Positions 34,844-43,070 of a stretch of DNA of 60,919 bases are shown piece by piece. The DNA lies in assembly GCA_020638875.1 (NCBI GenBank), contig JACKHS010000021.1:1-60919 (forward strand), written 5' to 3'. The stretch comes from Planctomycetota bacterium (GTDB taxonomy: Bacteria > Planctomycetota > UBA1135 > GCA-002686595). The notes below the pieces were generated by a model. That model was not told the DNA's origin and did not search any database. It saw only the letters and a list, made by a program, of their open reading frames with translations. How positions within the stretch are numbered: the first letter of the stretch is position 1; each line of letters opens with the position of its first letter. The position numbers were made by a program, and so were the translations under genes.

Positions 34844-35692
34844 CTAGCGCGCCCGCGACCTGCGCACCTTCGGCCGCGCCGCGGCCAGGCGTGCGCGCAT
34901 GACCTTCACCGCCTCGGGGTTCTCGTCGACCAGCACGGCCGAGCGCCCCAGGCGCCAGGCGGCCTCGCCGGTCGTGCCGCTGCCGGCGAAGAAGTCGAGC
35001 ACGCGGTCGCCGGGGCGCGAGTGGACGCGCACGATGCGCTCGAGGATCGCGAGGGGCTTCTGCGTCGGGTAGCCCGTGCGCTCCTTGCCCGTCGGGCTCA
35101 CGATCGTGTTCCACCAGACGTCCGTCGGCGTCTTGCCACGCGCGGCCTTCTCGGGCGAGACCAAGGTCGGCGCCATGTAGGGCACGCGGTCGATCGCGTC
35201 GTAGTCGTAGCGGTAGTTGCCCGGGTCGACGGCGTACCAGAGGATCACGTCGTGCTTCGCGGACCAGCGCCGGCGCGCGCGGCCGCCGTAGTCGTAGGCC
35301 CAGACGATCTCGTTCATGAAGGAGTCGCGGCCGAGCAGCTCGTCGAGCATGACCTTCACGTAGTGCGACTCGCGCGGGTCGACGTGCACGAAGAGGCTCG
35401 CGTCGGGCGCCAGCAGGCGCAGGCACGCGGCGACGCGCTCGCGCAGGAAGGTCACGTAGTCCTCGAAGCGGTCGGGGAAGGAGCGCTCCTCCAGCAAGGT
35501 CGTCGCGTAGCGCCGGCCGCCGAAGCCCGGCGTGCCCTCCTCGTCGCGCGTCGAGCGGCGGCGCTGCAGGCGCTGCGTGCTGCCCGTGTTGAAGGGCGGG
35601 TCGACGTAGACGAGCTGGTACGGCTCGGCCGGCTGGCGCCGCAGCCAGGCGAGGTTCTCGGCCTGCACGATCGTGACGGTCGGCTCGCTCAC
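34844..35692 (-). CDS. Site-specific DNA methyltransferase (N4/N6, beta-type order)
   Basis: 282 residues. The catalytic motif IV (LVYVDPPFNTGS) comes first and the AdoMet-binding motif I (VLDFFAGSGTTGEAAWRLGR) near the C-terminus, the order of beta-class amino-methyltransferases. GYPTQKPLAILERIVRVHS precedes motif I. It methylates adenine N6 or cytosine N4 at a specific site; the target cannot be read. No restriction endonuclease is adjacent, so this is an orphan enzyme, perhaps regulatory or an anti-restriction remnant. The start is GTG at 35692, with CACGAT six bases before it and no Shine-Dalgarno. Downstream lies the palindromic repeat element. Confidence 0.88.
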   Translation of the reverse strand: MSEPTVTIVQAENLAWLRRQPAEPYQLVYVDPPFNTGSTQRLQRRRSTRDEEGTPGFGGRRYATTLLEERSFPDRFEDYVTFLRERVAACLRLLAPDASLFVHVDPRESHYVKVMLDELLGRDSFMNEIVWAYDYGGRARRRWSAKHDVILWYAVDPGNYRYDYDAIDRVPYMAPTLVSPEKAARGKTPTDVWWNTIVSPTGKERTGYPTQKPLAILERIVRVHSRPGDRVLDFFAGSGTTGEAAWRLGRSAVLVDENPEAVKVMRARLAAARPKVRRSRAR

Positions 35693-35765
35693 GCCCGCAT
35701 CGTGCCCTGTCGGTCGCCGCGGGCCAACGCTTCCCTCGCGAGATCGCGTGCACCATCATGCGCGC

Positions 35766-36245
35766 ATGTCGACCACGCCCGACCTCAGCGCCCTGCGAGA
35801 GGCGCTGCGCCTCGCCCACGAGAACGTCGTCCGTCACGGCGGCGGTCCCTTCGGCGCGGTCGTGACGCGCGGCGGCGCGGTCGTCGCCGTCGGCCAGAAC
35901 CAGGTCACGCGCGCGTGCGACCCGACCGCGCACGCCGAGGTCGTCGCCATCCGCGCCGCGTGCGCGCAGCTCGGCACGTTCGACCTCTCCGGCTGCGAGA
36001 TCCACTCGTCGTGCGAGCCCTGTCCGATGTGCCTCTCGGCCATCCACTGGGCGCGCCTCGAGCGGCTGACGTTCGCGGGCACGCGCCACGACGCGGCCGC
36101 GGCGGGCTTCGACGACGAGCTGCTCTACCGCGAGCTCGCGCTGCCGCCCGCGGCGCGCGCGTTGCCCACCGTGCAGGCGCTGCGCGGCGAGGCCCAGGCG
36201 GCCTTCGAGGCCTGGCGCGCGCTGCCCGACAAGCAGGCGTACTGA
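35766..36245 (+). CDS. guaD: Guanine deaminase (cytidine deaminase-like fold)
   Basis: 159 residues of the nucleoside deaminase family. The zinc site is complete: HAEVVAIRAAC (His and the catalytic Glu) and SCEPCPMCLSAIHWARL (two Cys). The C-terminal RHDAAAAGFDDELLYRELALP closely follows the pattern of bacterial guanine deaminase GuaD rather than tRNA-adenosine deaminase TadA, which lacks the GFDD-x-x-YRE segment. It converts guanine to xanthine in purine salvage or catabolism. The ATG at 35766 is preceded by CATCAT six bases upstream and lacks a Shine-Dalgarno sequence. It is divergent from the DNA methyltransferase. Confidence 0.85.
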   Translation: MSTTPDLSALREALRLAHENVVRHGGGPFGAVVTRGGAVVAVGQNQVTRACDPTAHAEVVAIRAACAQLGTFDLSGCEIHSSCEPCPMCLSAIHWARLERLTFAGTRHDAAAAGFDDELLYRELALPPAARALPTVQALRGEAQAAFEAWRALPDKQAY

Positions 36246-36270
36246 GCCCCGCCGTCGGCCGCGCCGGCGC

Positions 36271-36873
36271 TCACTCCTCGCGCGGCGCGCGCTGCGCGCC
36301 CTCGTGCTGCCACGCGCCGACGCGCGCGCCGTGCTCGTAGGTGCCGCGCCCCTCGAGCGCGCCGCCGGGCGCGTAGAGCTCCCACAGGCCCTCGCGCTGG
36401 CCGTCGACGTAGCCGCCGCGCTCGCGCAGTGCGCCGTCCTCGTACCAGAAGCTCCACAGCCCCTCGCGCCGGCCGCGCACCGCCCGGCCCTCGGCCGAGA
36501 GCCGGCCGTTCTCGTGCCAGAAGCGCATCGGCGTGGGCACCTCGTCCGCGCCGAAGCTCGACTCGGAGCGCAACTGGCCGCTCGCGTACCAGCGCCGCAG
36601 CTCGCCGGTCGGCGCGCCGTGCGCGAAGTGCGCCTCCGAGCGCGGCGTGCCGTCGGCGTACCAGCGACGTTCGACGCCGTGCAGCACCTGACGGCCGTCG
36701 GCGTACTCGAGCACGTCCCACGCGTGCAGCAGCACGCGCGTCGTCGGGTCGCGGTGCTCGAGGTGGCGCTCGACCGGCGGCGGCTCGACGAGCGGCGCGC
36801 GCGGCGGCGCGGCGCACGCCGCGACGAGCGCGAGGACCAAGGGCGCGAGGACGAAGGGTCGGGGGCGGCTCAC
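36271..36873 (-). CDS. YwqK/MORN-like repeat lipoprotein
   Basis: 200 residues from GTG at 36873, overlapping the M14 peptidase stop as GTGA. The N-terminus VLAPLVLALVAACAAPP carries a lipobox (VAAC). Then six or more 22-24-residue repeats: LHGVERRWYADGTPRSEAHF, TGELRRWYASGQLRSESSF, MRFWHENGRLSAEGR, REGLWSFWYEDGALRERGGY, REGLWELYAPGGALEGRGTY. This is the YwqK-type antitoxin/MORN-like repeat, which forms a beta-sheet ladder. In lipoproteins the function is unknown; a toxin-antitoxin role is not implied here. It is probably co-expressed with the peptidase. Confidence 0.75.
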   Translation of the reverse strand: MSRPRPFVLAPLVLALVAACAAPPRAPLVEPPPVERHLEHRDPTTRVLLHAWDVLEYADGRQVLHGVERRWYADGTPRSEAHFAHGAPTGELRRWYASGQLRSESSFGADEVPTPMRFWHENGRLSAEGRAVRGRREGLWSFWYEDGALRERGGYVDGQREGLWELYAPGGALEGRGTYEHGARVGAWQHEGAQRAPREE

Positions 36874-39380
36874 GGGCGCAGCAGCACCGCGCGGTGCACG
36901 AGCCCGAACGTCGCCTGGCTCCAGCCGCGGTACTGCGGGCGGAAGCCGAACAGGTGCACGCGGCCGGCGCCGTGGCGCGCGACCGCCCACGCGGCGTGAC
37001 CCTCGATCGCCTGCGGCGCGCGGATCCACCCGGACAGCAGCACGCGCGTCGGCGCGTAGCGCAGCAACACCTCCGGCACCGGCTGCCCCTCGCGGCCGCT
37101 CGCCTCGCGCTCCGCCTCCGTCATCGCGCGCCACGCGCTCGAGTCCGAGAAGAAGGCCGCCACCGAGGCGGGCAAGCCGGCCGTGCAGGCGTGCGCCTCG
37201 GGCACCGTGCGCACGACGCTGCCGGGGCAGGCGAACTCGCCGGCGTCCTTGCCGCGCGCCGTGTCGACCAGCGGCAGCTCGAACAGGTCGACGGCCCACG
37301 CGCTCGACGCGCCCAGCGTCACCAGCGTCCCGCCGCCGCGCACGAACTCCTCGATCGCCACGGCGCCCTCGGCGTCGAGGCCGCCCGCGAACTCGGGCTG
37401 CACCGTGCCCGGCGCGCGGCCGCGGTCGAGCTCGCCGGCGCTGACGCTGGGGATCACGAGCACGTCGAGGAAGTCGGCCAGCGCGCCGGCGCGCAGCATC
37501 TCGTTGCGCACCGTCACGTAGGGCACGCCCTGCGCGTCGAAGACCCAGCGCATCCAGCCCTCGTCCATCGAGCCGCTCCACGGCGAGTAGAGGCCGAGGC
37601 GGCGCGTGCCCTCGATCACGGTCGCGTGCTCGGCCTCGAACGCCTCGAACGCCTCGGGCGGGCCGAGCAGGCCGGCGTCGGCGCCGTCCGTCGCGAGCGC
37701 GACGCGCTCGCCGCGCGCGAGCGCCGCGTACACCGGGCTCCACGCGTCGCTGTGGTGCGTCGAGAGGAGCTCGGGGCGCGCGGCGGCGCGCGGGTCGCCG
37801 TGGAAGGAGGCCGTGGCCGCGTCGACGTCGCGCACGCGCTCGAGCTCCGCGTCGCCGAGCGCGAGCACCTCGACGCGCGCGACGCCGAGCAGGAACGGCA
37901 GCGTCCAGCCGGCCACGTCGTAGGGCGCGTCGCCCTCGGGGTAGCGCTGCACCTCGAAGAGGTCCTTCACGTGCGCGCCGTAGGGCTGGTCGCGGCGGAT
38001 CACGAGCGAGCCGGCCGGCCAGGTGCGGCCGTCGGCCTCGAGCGGCGCGGCCGCGCGGTGCAGCTCGACGCCGCTGGCGAGCAGCACGTCGACCAGGCGG
38101 CGCACGGCGGCCGGGTCGCGGTTGTCGCTCGGCAGCACCCACGCGCGCGGCGCCTCGGCGCCGTCCGCGAACGTCACGCGCTCCGACACCTCGGCCGCGT
38201 TGCGCAGCCAGAAGGCGCGCTCGCGCGACAGGCTGCCGAGCAGCGAGCGCGCGAAGCCCAGCTCGTAGTCGACGATGTCGCGCAGGCGCCACCAGCCGCC
38301 CGGCCACGGGTCGGGGAAGCGGTTCGAGGGCGCGTAGCCGTCGAGGCCGCGCGGCGGCGCGAGCTCCGACGGCCGCAGGAAGATCGGCGAGGCGAGGTTG
38401 GCCGACGCCGCCTCGGTGAGCAGACCGACGATGTTGTGACGCACCGGCACGTTGCGGTTGCCGCCGTTCCACCACATGTCGTACGAGACGCCGGTGGAGA
38501 CGCCCGTCAGGCCGTCGCGCGTCAGGTCGAGCAGCGCGCGGCTGCCGAGCACGTCGATGCCGCCGATGACGGCCGCGTCGAGGTTGGGGTTGAGCGGATC
38601 GCGGAAGGGCGGCACGAACAGGCGCTCGCGCGTCGAGCCCTGCTGGTGCACGTCCCAGTACACCTGCGGGAACCAGCGCGAGTAGAGCTCGCGCGTGACG
38701 AGGCGCGTCTCGTTCTGCGTGAGCATGAACCAGTCGCGGTTGTTGTCGTGGCCCGTGTAGTACTGGTAGAGCTTCGTCAGCCCGGTGGCCTCGTAGGCCG
38801 TGCCGACCGTCTCGCGGTACCAGCTCGTCACGTGGTCGAGGCCGTCGGGGTTGAGGCTGGGCGCCAGCACGACGACGCACTCCTCGCGCGCCGAGCGCCA
38901 GGGCTCCTCGTCCGAGGTCGCCAGCCGGTACGCGAAGTCGAGCGCGAACGAGGTGCCGGCGCACTCCGTCGCGTGCATCGAGCACGAGACGAACAGGATC
39001 ACCTTGCCGTCGCGCAGCGCCGCGTCGAGCGCCTCCGAGCTGCGCCCGCGCGGGTCGGCCAGCGTGCGCGCGTGGGCGCGCAACTCGTCGAGGCGCGCGA
39101 GGTTCGCCGGCGCGGAGATCGTCGCCAGCAGGAAGTCACGCCCCTCGGTCGTCTGCCCGACGGTCTCGACGAGCACGGCGTCGCTCTCGGCGTCGAGGCG
39201 CCGGAAGTACGAGCTCACCTCGTCCCAGTCGACGAGCTGGAAGTCGGCCCCCACCGGCCGACCGAGGTGCGCCTCGGGCGAGGTCACCTGCGCGGCGTCG
39301 ACGACGCCGACGCGGGCCGCGGGCACGGTGGAACAAGCGAGGACGAACGGCAGGAAGGCGGTCTCGAGCATGGCGCGCAT
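36870..39380 (-). CDS. Secreted M14-family zinc carboxypeptidase-like protein
   Basis: 836 residues with a signal peptide (FLPFVLACSTVPAARV). The M14 zinc site is complete: SMHATECAGTS (HxxE) and YWDVHQQGS (third His), with substrate-pocket segments LAPSLNPDGLDHVTSWYRE and GHDNNRDWFMLTQNE. The second half, residues about 430-836, is a non-catalytic glutamine-amidotransferase-like or beta-rich extension (GGGTLVTLGASSAWAVDLFELP, GHAAWAVARHGAGRVHLFGF), the layout of large bacterial M14 proteins that cleave peptides in the periplasm. TAGGAT (39409-39404) stands 23 bases before the ATG. The coupled downstream gene is a YwqK-like lipoprotein. Confidence 0.85.
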   Translation of the reverse strand: MRAMLETAFLPFVLACSTVPAARVGVVDAAQVTSPEAHLGRPVGADFQLVDWDEVSSYFRRLDAESDAVLVETVGQTTEGRDFLLATISAPANLARLDELRAHARTLADPRGRSSEALDAALRDGKVILFVSCSMHATECAGTSFALDFAYRLATSDEEPWRSAREECVVVLAPSLNPDGLDHVTSWYRETVGTAYEATGLTKLYQYYTGHDNNRDWFMLTQNETRLVTRELYSRWFPQVYWDVHQQGSTRERLFVPPFRDPLNPNLDAAVIGGIDVLGSRALLDLTRDGLTGVSTGVSYDMWWNGGNRNVPVRHNIVGLLTEAASANLASPIFLRPSELAPPRGLDGYAPSNRFPDPWPGGWWRLRDIVDYELGFARSLLGSLSRERAFWLRNAAEVSERVTFADGAEAPRAWVLPSDNRDPAAVRRLVDVLLASGVELHRAAAPLEADGRTWPAGSLVIRRDQPYGAHVKDLFEVQRYPEGDAPYDVAGWTLPFLLGVARVEVLALGDAELERVRDVDAATASFHGDPRAAARPELLSTHHSDAWSPVYAALARGERVALATDGADAGLLGPPEAFEAFEAEHATVIEGTRRLGLYSPWSGSMDEGWMRWVFDAQGVPYVTVRNEMLRAGALADFLDVLVIPSVSAGELDRGRAPGTVQPEFAGGLDAEGAVAIEEFVRGGGTLVTLGASSAWAVDLFELPLVDTARGKDAGEFACPGSVVRTVPEAHACTAGLPASVAAFFSDSSAWRAMTEAEREASGREGQPVPEVLLRYAPTRVLLSGWIRAPQAIEGHAAWAVARHGAGRVHLFGFRPQYRGWSQATFGLVHRAVLLRP

Positions 39381-39403
39381 GGGTCCGACGGTGGTGCGCG
39401 GCG

Positions 39404-39409
39404 ATCCTA
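39404..39409 (-). promoter_or_regulatory. -10-like TAGGAT upstream of the M14 peptidase
   Basis: TAGGAT in the context GGGTAGGATCGCC lies 23 bases before the ATG at 39380, in the short gap between divergent genes. Confidence 0.35.
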
Positions 39410-39453
39410 CCCGACCGAGCGCCGACTACCGCGGCGCCGTGCCATGCGTTCCA

Positions 39454-40953
39454 ATGGGCGCCCGCCGCGCGCGCGGCACCCGCATGCTCCCCGCCGATCC
39501 CCCGCCCGACGCCGACGAGGCCCTCGCGCCGCTCGACCGCGACGCCGAGGCCGCGCCGCCCGCGGGCGCGCTGCCGGAGGTCGACTTCTGGAGCGTGCTC
39601 TACGGCCGCCGCTCGATCCGCCGCTTCGACGAGCGGCCGGTGCCGCGCGCGCTCGTCGACCGCGTGCTGCACGCGGGCACGTGGGCGCCGAGCTCGTGCA
39701 ACTACCAGATGTGGGACGTCGTCGCCGTCGACGACCCGGCCATCAACGCCGACCTCGCCGCGCTCTCCACGCAGATGGGCAACGCGCCGGTGAACCTCGT
39801 CGTCTCGTACGGCCGCGAGTTCTCCGAGGAAGGCTGGGCCAACGTGCAGTCGGCCAGCGCGATGGTCCAGAACATGAGCCTCGCCGCGGAGGCGCTCGGG
39901 CTCGGCACCTTCTGGATCACGCAGATGGGCGACCGCGAGAAGGTGCGCGAGCGCGTGGGCCTGCCGCACGACCGCCTGGTGATCGCGGTGCTCGCGCTCG
40001 GCTACCCGAAGTCGCGCCCGAAGAGCGGGCCGAAGCGCCGGCCGCTCACCCAGGTCACCCACTACAACCAGTACGCCGGCGAGCCGGTGCCCTCCTCGCC
40101 GCGGCCGGAGGACTGGCGGCCGGAGCTGCTGACGCTCTACCAGCGCGCGCGCGTGCTCAACGGGCTGCGCCACAACAAGCCGCGCGCGTGGGAGACGCGC
40201 GCGCTGCTCGCGGCGCTCGCGACGCTCGTGCCCGAGCCGCCGGCCGACGAGGGCGCAGCGCCGCGGCGCTGGCTCGACGTGCTGCCCTGCACCGGCATCC
40301 TGACCGAGCGCCTCGCGCGCGAGCGCAAGGGCTGGGCCTTCGACGTGGTCGAGCGCAGCCCGGAGGTGGCCGCCTTCGTCGCCGAGCGCACGCGGCCCAA
40401 GGGCGCCGGCTTCGCGTGGCCGACGCCCGCGCCCGGCTTCGCGTCGCCCGCCGCGGGCGCCTACCAGCGCGCGTCGTGCCTCTTCCGCCTCGAGGACCTC
40501 GCGCCGGCCGACCGCGGCGCGCTGCTGGCGGACGTGGCGACGTGGCTCGCGCCGGGCGGCGAGCTGCTGCTCGGCTACGTCAGCAAGCGCTCGTTCCACG
40601 AGACGACCGAGGCCCTGCGCCGGCGCCGCGGCGGCCCGCGCGGCGTCGAGTACGTGCTCTCGCCCGACCCGAACATCGGCCCGTTCGAGGCGCTCGAGCC
40701 GGGCGAGGTCGACGCCCTCTTGGCGCGCGCCGGCTTCGTGGTAGAAGGACGCCTCGGCCTGCAGGCCGTCCCGCAACCCGAGGAGCTCGAGTTCCGCACG
40801 CGCAACTTCTCGCCGCGCGCGCGCGCCGTCGCGCGCTTCGCGGCGCGCGCCCTCGGCCTCCTCGAGCGCCTGCCCGGCGTCCAGGCCCGTCGCGGACGCT
40901 TCCAGTTCGTGCTGGCCCGCCGCGGCACGCCCCCCGACTCCCCCGCCGCATGA
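39454..40953 (+). CDS. Nitroreductase-methyltransferase fusion protein
   Basis: About 499 residues; ATG 39454 or 39484, neither with a clear ribosome binding site. The N-terminal 200 residues are a nitroreductase-family flavin domain: YGRRSIRRFDERPVPRALVDRVLHAGTWAPSSCNYQMW, then SASAMVQNMSLAAEALGLGTFWITQMGD and LVIAVLALGYPKSRP. A basic linker leads to an AdoMet-methyltransferase-like domain of about 240 residues. It shows WLDVLPCTGILTERLARE where motif I should be (the usual GxGxG is changed to LPCTG), FDVVERSPEV as the acidic strand and TWLAPGGELLLGYVSK as the later strand. The stop overlaps rimK as ATGA, so the proteins act together. I know no described fusion of this kind; the substrate is unknown. 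A Gly-poor motif I may mean altered cofactor use. Confidence 0.75.
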   Translation: MGARRARGTRMLPADPPPDADEALAPLDRDAEAAPPAGALPEVDFWSVLYGRRSIRRFDERPVPRALVDRVLHAGTWAPSSCNYQMWDVVAVDDPAINADLAALSTQMGNAPVNLVVSYGREFSEEGWANVQSASAMVQNMSLAAEALGLGTFWITQMGDREKVRERVGLPHDRLVIAVLALGYPKSRPKSGPKRRPLTQVTHYNQYAGEPVPSSPRPEDWRPELLTLYQRARVLNGLRHNKPRAWETRALLAALATLVPEPPADEGAAPRRWLDVLPCTGILTERLARERKGWAFDVVERSPEVAAFVAERTRPKGAGFAWPTPAPGFASPAAGAYQRASCLFRLEDLAPADRGALLADVATWLAPGGELLLGYVSKRSFHETTEALRRRRGGPRGVEYVLSPDPNIGPFEALEPGEVDALLARAGFVVEGRLGLQAVPQPEELEFRTRNFSPRARAVARFAARALGLLERLPGVQARRGRFQFVLARRGTPPDSPAA

Positions 40954-41852
40954 AGCTGGCCATCCTCTCGCGCAACCCCGAGCTCTACTCCACGAAGCGC
41001 CTCGTCGAGGCCGCGCGCGAGCGGGGCCACGAGGTGCAGGTCGTGAACTACCTGCGCTGCTACATGGACATCGCCTCGCACCGCCCGAGCGTGATGTACG
41101 TCGGCAAGCGCCTGGAGGTCGACGCGGTGGTCCCGCGCATCGGCACGTCGCACACGTTCTACGGCACGGCCGTCGTGCGGCAGTTCGAGATGATGGGCGT
41201 CTACTCGGTCAACGAGTCGCAGGCCATCTCGCGCTCGCGCGACAAGCTGCGCTGTCTGCAGCTCCTCTCGCGCCGCGGCATCGGCCTGCCGGTGACGAGC
41301 TTCGCGCACTCCACCAAGGACGTGCAGGGCGTGATCGACCTCGTCGGCGGCGCGCCGCTCGTCGTCAAGCTGCTCGAGGGCACGCAGGGCATCGGCGTGG
41401 TGCTGTGCGAGACGCGCAACGCGGCCGAGTCGGTGATCGAGGCCTTCCGCGGCCTCGACGCGAACATCCTCGTGCAGGAGTTCATCAAGGAGGCCGGCGG
41501 CGCCGACATCCGCGCCTTCGTCGTCGGCCAGAAGGTCGTCGCCGCGATGAAGCGTCAAGGCAAGGAGGGCGAGTTCCGCTCCAACCTGCACCGCGGCGGA
41601 CAAGCCGAGAAGATCAAGCTCACGCCCGAGGAGCGCAGCACCGCCGTGCGCGCCGCCAAGGCCATGGGGCTGCGGATCTGCGGCGTGGACCTCCTGCGCT
41701 CGAACCACGGGCCCGTCGTGATGGAGGTGAACTCCTCGCCCGGGCTCGAGGGCATCGAGACGACCACGGGCGTCGACGTCGCGGGCAAGGTCATCGCCTA
41801 CATCGAGGAACACGCGCAGCCCAACCGCACCCGTGACCGCATCAAAGGCTGA
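40950..41852 (+). CDS. rimK: RimK-family ATP-grasp ligase
   Basis: 300 residues, the normal length of RimK. The N-terminal domain starts MKLAILSRNPELYSTKRLVEAA and shows DAVVPRIGTSHTFYGTAVVRQFE. ATP-grasp residues follow: SRDKLRCLQLLSRRGIGLPVT, APLVVKLLEGTQGIGVVL, QEFIKEAGGADIRAFVVGQ, and the metal-binding end EVNSSPGLEGIE. E. coli RimK adds glutamates to ribosomal protein S6; relatives ligate amino acids to other peptides or small molecules. Start overlaps the preceding stop (ATGA) and the downstream gene begins inside its last 20 bases, so all three genes are translationally coupled. Confidence 0.88.
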   Translation: MKLAILSRNPELYSTKRLVEAARERGHEVQVVNYLRCYMDIASHRPSVMYVGKRLEVDAVVPRIGTSHTFYGTAVVRQFEMMGVYSVNESQAISRSRDKLRCLQLLSRRGIGLPVTSFAHSTKDVQGVIDLVGGAPLVVKLLEGTQGIGVVLCETRNAAESVIEAFRGLDANILVQEFIKEAGGADIRAFVVGQKVVAAMKRQGKEGEFRSNLHRGGQAEKIKLTPEERSTAVRAAKAMGLRICGVDLLRSNHGPVVMEVNSSPGLEGIETTTGVDVAGKVIAYIEEHAQPNRTRDRIKG

Positions 41853-42816
41853 GCGCTCGGGCCCGCTGAAGGTCGGCGGCGAGGTGGTGGTGCCCGGCGA
41901 GCGCCGGCTGCTCGAGCTCCCCACGGCGCTGCTGCCGACGCTGACGCCGCTGCACCTGCCCGTCGCGGTCGCGAACGGCCTCGAGCCCGGCCCGCGCCTG
42001 TGGCTGTCCGCCGCCGTGCACGGCGACGAGCTGAACGGCGTCGAGGTCATCCGCCGCGTGCTCGAGGAGCTGCCGCAGCCGCTGCCGCGCGGCGCGTTGC
42101 TCGCGGTGCCGATCGTCAACGTCTTCGGCTTCATCGGCCAGTCGCGCTACCTGCCCGACCGCCGCGACCTCAACCGTTCCTTCCCCGGCTCGAAGCGCGG
42201 CTCGCTCGCCGGCCGCATCGCCAACCTCTTCATGGCCGAGGTCGTCGCGCACTGCACGCACGGCATCGACCTGCACACGGCGGCGCAGGACCGCAGCAAC
42301 CTGCCGCAGGTGCGCGGCGACTTCTCGGACGCCGAGGTGCTGCGCATGGCGCGCGTCTTCGCCGCGCCCGCGATGGTCGACCTGCCCAAGCCGCCGCGCG
42401 GCGCCCTGCGCGCCGCCGCCGCGCGCCGCGGCATCGCCGTCATGGTCTACGAGGGCGGCGAGGCGCTGCGCTTCAACGAGCCCGTCATCGACGCGGGCGT
42501 GCGCGGCATCCTGCGCGTCATGCGCGAGCTCGGCATGATCCCGCCCGACCCGACCGACGTGCCGACGCCGACCGTGCACGTCGACGATCACACCTGGATC
42601 CGCGCCCGCCGCGGCGGGCTCCTGCGCCTCGACGTCGACGAGGGCGCGCACGTGGCCGAGGGCGAGCTGCTGGGCGTGGTGGCCGACGCCTTCGGCTCCG
42701 ACCGCGTCTCGATCCGCGCGCCCTTCGCGGGCCTGGTGATCGGCAAGACGAACAACCCGGTGGTGCACGGCGGCGACCCGCTGGTGAACCTCGGACGCGT
42801 CGCCGCGGAGGAGTAG
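41833..42816 (+). CDS. AstE/AspA-type succinylglutamate desuccinylase/aspartoacylase family protein
   Basis: 327 residues from GTG at 41833, within the end of rimK. Zinc and catalytic residues of this M14-like family: SAAVHGDELNGVEVIRR (HGDE), GIDLHTAAQDRSNLPQ (His) and VYEGGEALRF (general-base Glu). The C-terminal beta domain (RRGGLLRLDVDEGAHVAEGELLGVV) resembles a biotinyl/lipoyl-like barrel found in these proteins. Members cleave N-acyl amino acids. Pairing with RimK is known from many genomes, where it may trim or recycle what RimK adds; no substrate is proved. After the stop about 90 bases remain before a MITE-like element. Confidence 0.85.
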   Translation: MTASKAERSGPLKVGGEVVVPGERRLLELPTALLPTLTPLHLPVAVANGLEPGPRLWLSAAVHGDELNGVEVIRRVLEELPQPLPRGALLAVPIVNVFGFIGQSRYLPDRRDLNRSFPGSKRGSLAGRIANLFMAEVVAHCTHGIDLHTAAQDRSNLPQVRGDFSDAEVLRMARVFAAPAMVDLPKPPRGALRAAAARRGIAVMVYEGGEALRFNEPVIDAGVRGILRVMRELGMIPPDPTDVPTPTVHVDDHTWIRARRGGLLRLDVDEGAHVAEGELLGVVADAFGSDRVSIRAPFAGLVIGKTNNPVVHGGDPLVNLGRVAAEE

Positions 42817-42904
42817 CGCGGAGCGGCGCTGCCCCGGGCGCGGGTGGGACGCGCGAGCGGATGAGGCCGTCCACCGACGCCCGCACGGCGACTTCGAGAG
42901 ACGG

Positions 42905-43070
42905 CTAGCAGCCCGTCGAAGAAGTGCTTCGGCGCCAGGGCGCCGGCATCCGCTTCGGTGCGGCGTCCGGAGACGCAGGCGAATCGGTGGATTCGGCGAG
43001 GCGTTCAGGCGCCGCACCGAAGCGGAGGACGTCGTCCTGGCGCCGGAGGACTTCTTCGACGGCCTGCTAG
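42905..43070. mobile_element. MITE-like palindrome, complete copy, CTAG at both ends
   Basis: 166 bp bounded by CTAGCAG and CTGCTAG. The two arms of about 60 bases (CTAGCAGCCCGTCGAAGAAG... and its inverted partner ...CTTCTTCGACGGCCTGCTAG) match at roughly 50 of 61 positions. The centre forms a further hairpin, CGAATC-GGTG-GATTCG. No coding sequence. CTAG at each end may be a target-site duplication. The stop codon of the vWA gene (TAG) lies in the right-hand CTAG. A second, truncated copy is at 52484. Confidence 0.8.

Noticed and set aside
36429..40950. One giant reading frame of about 1800 residues including rimK
   Set aside because: The long upstream part is antisense to the M14 peptidase and YwqK-like genes, which have catalytic motifs; only the rimK end is real.
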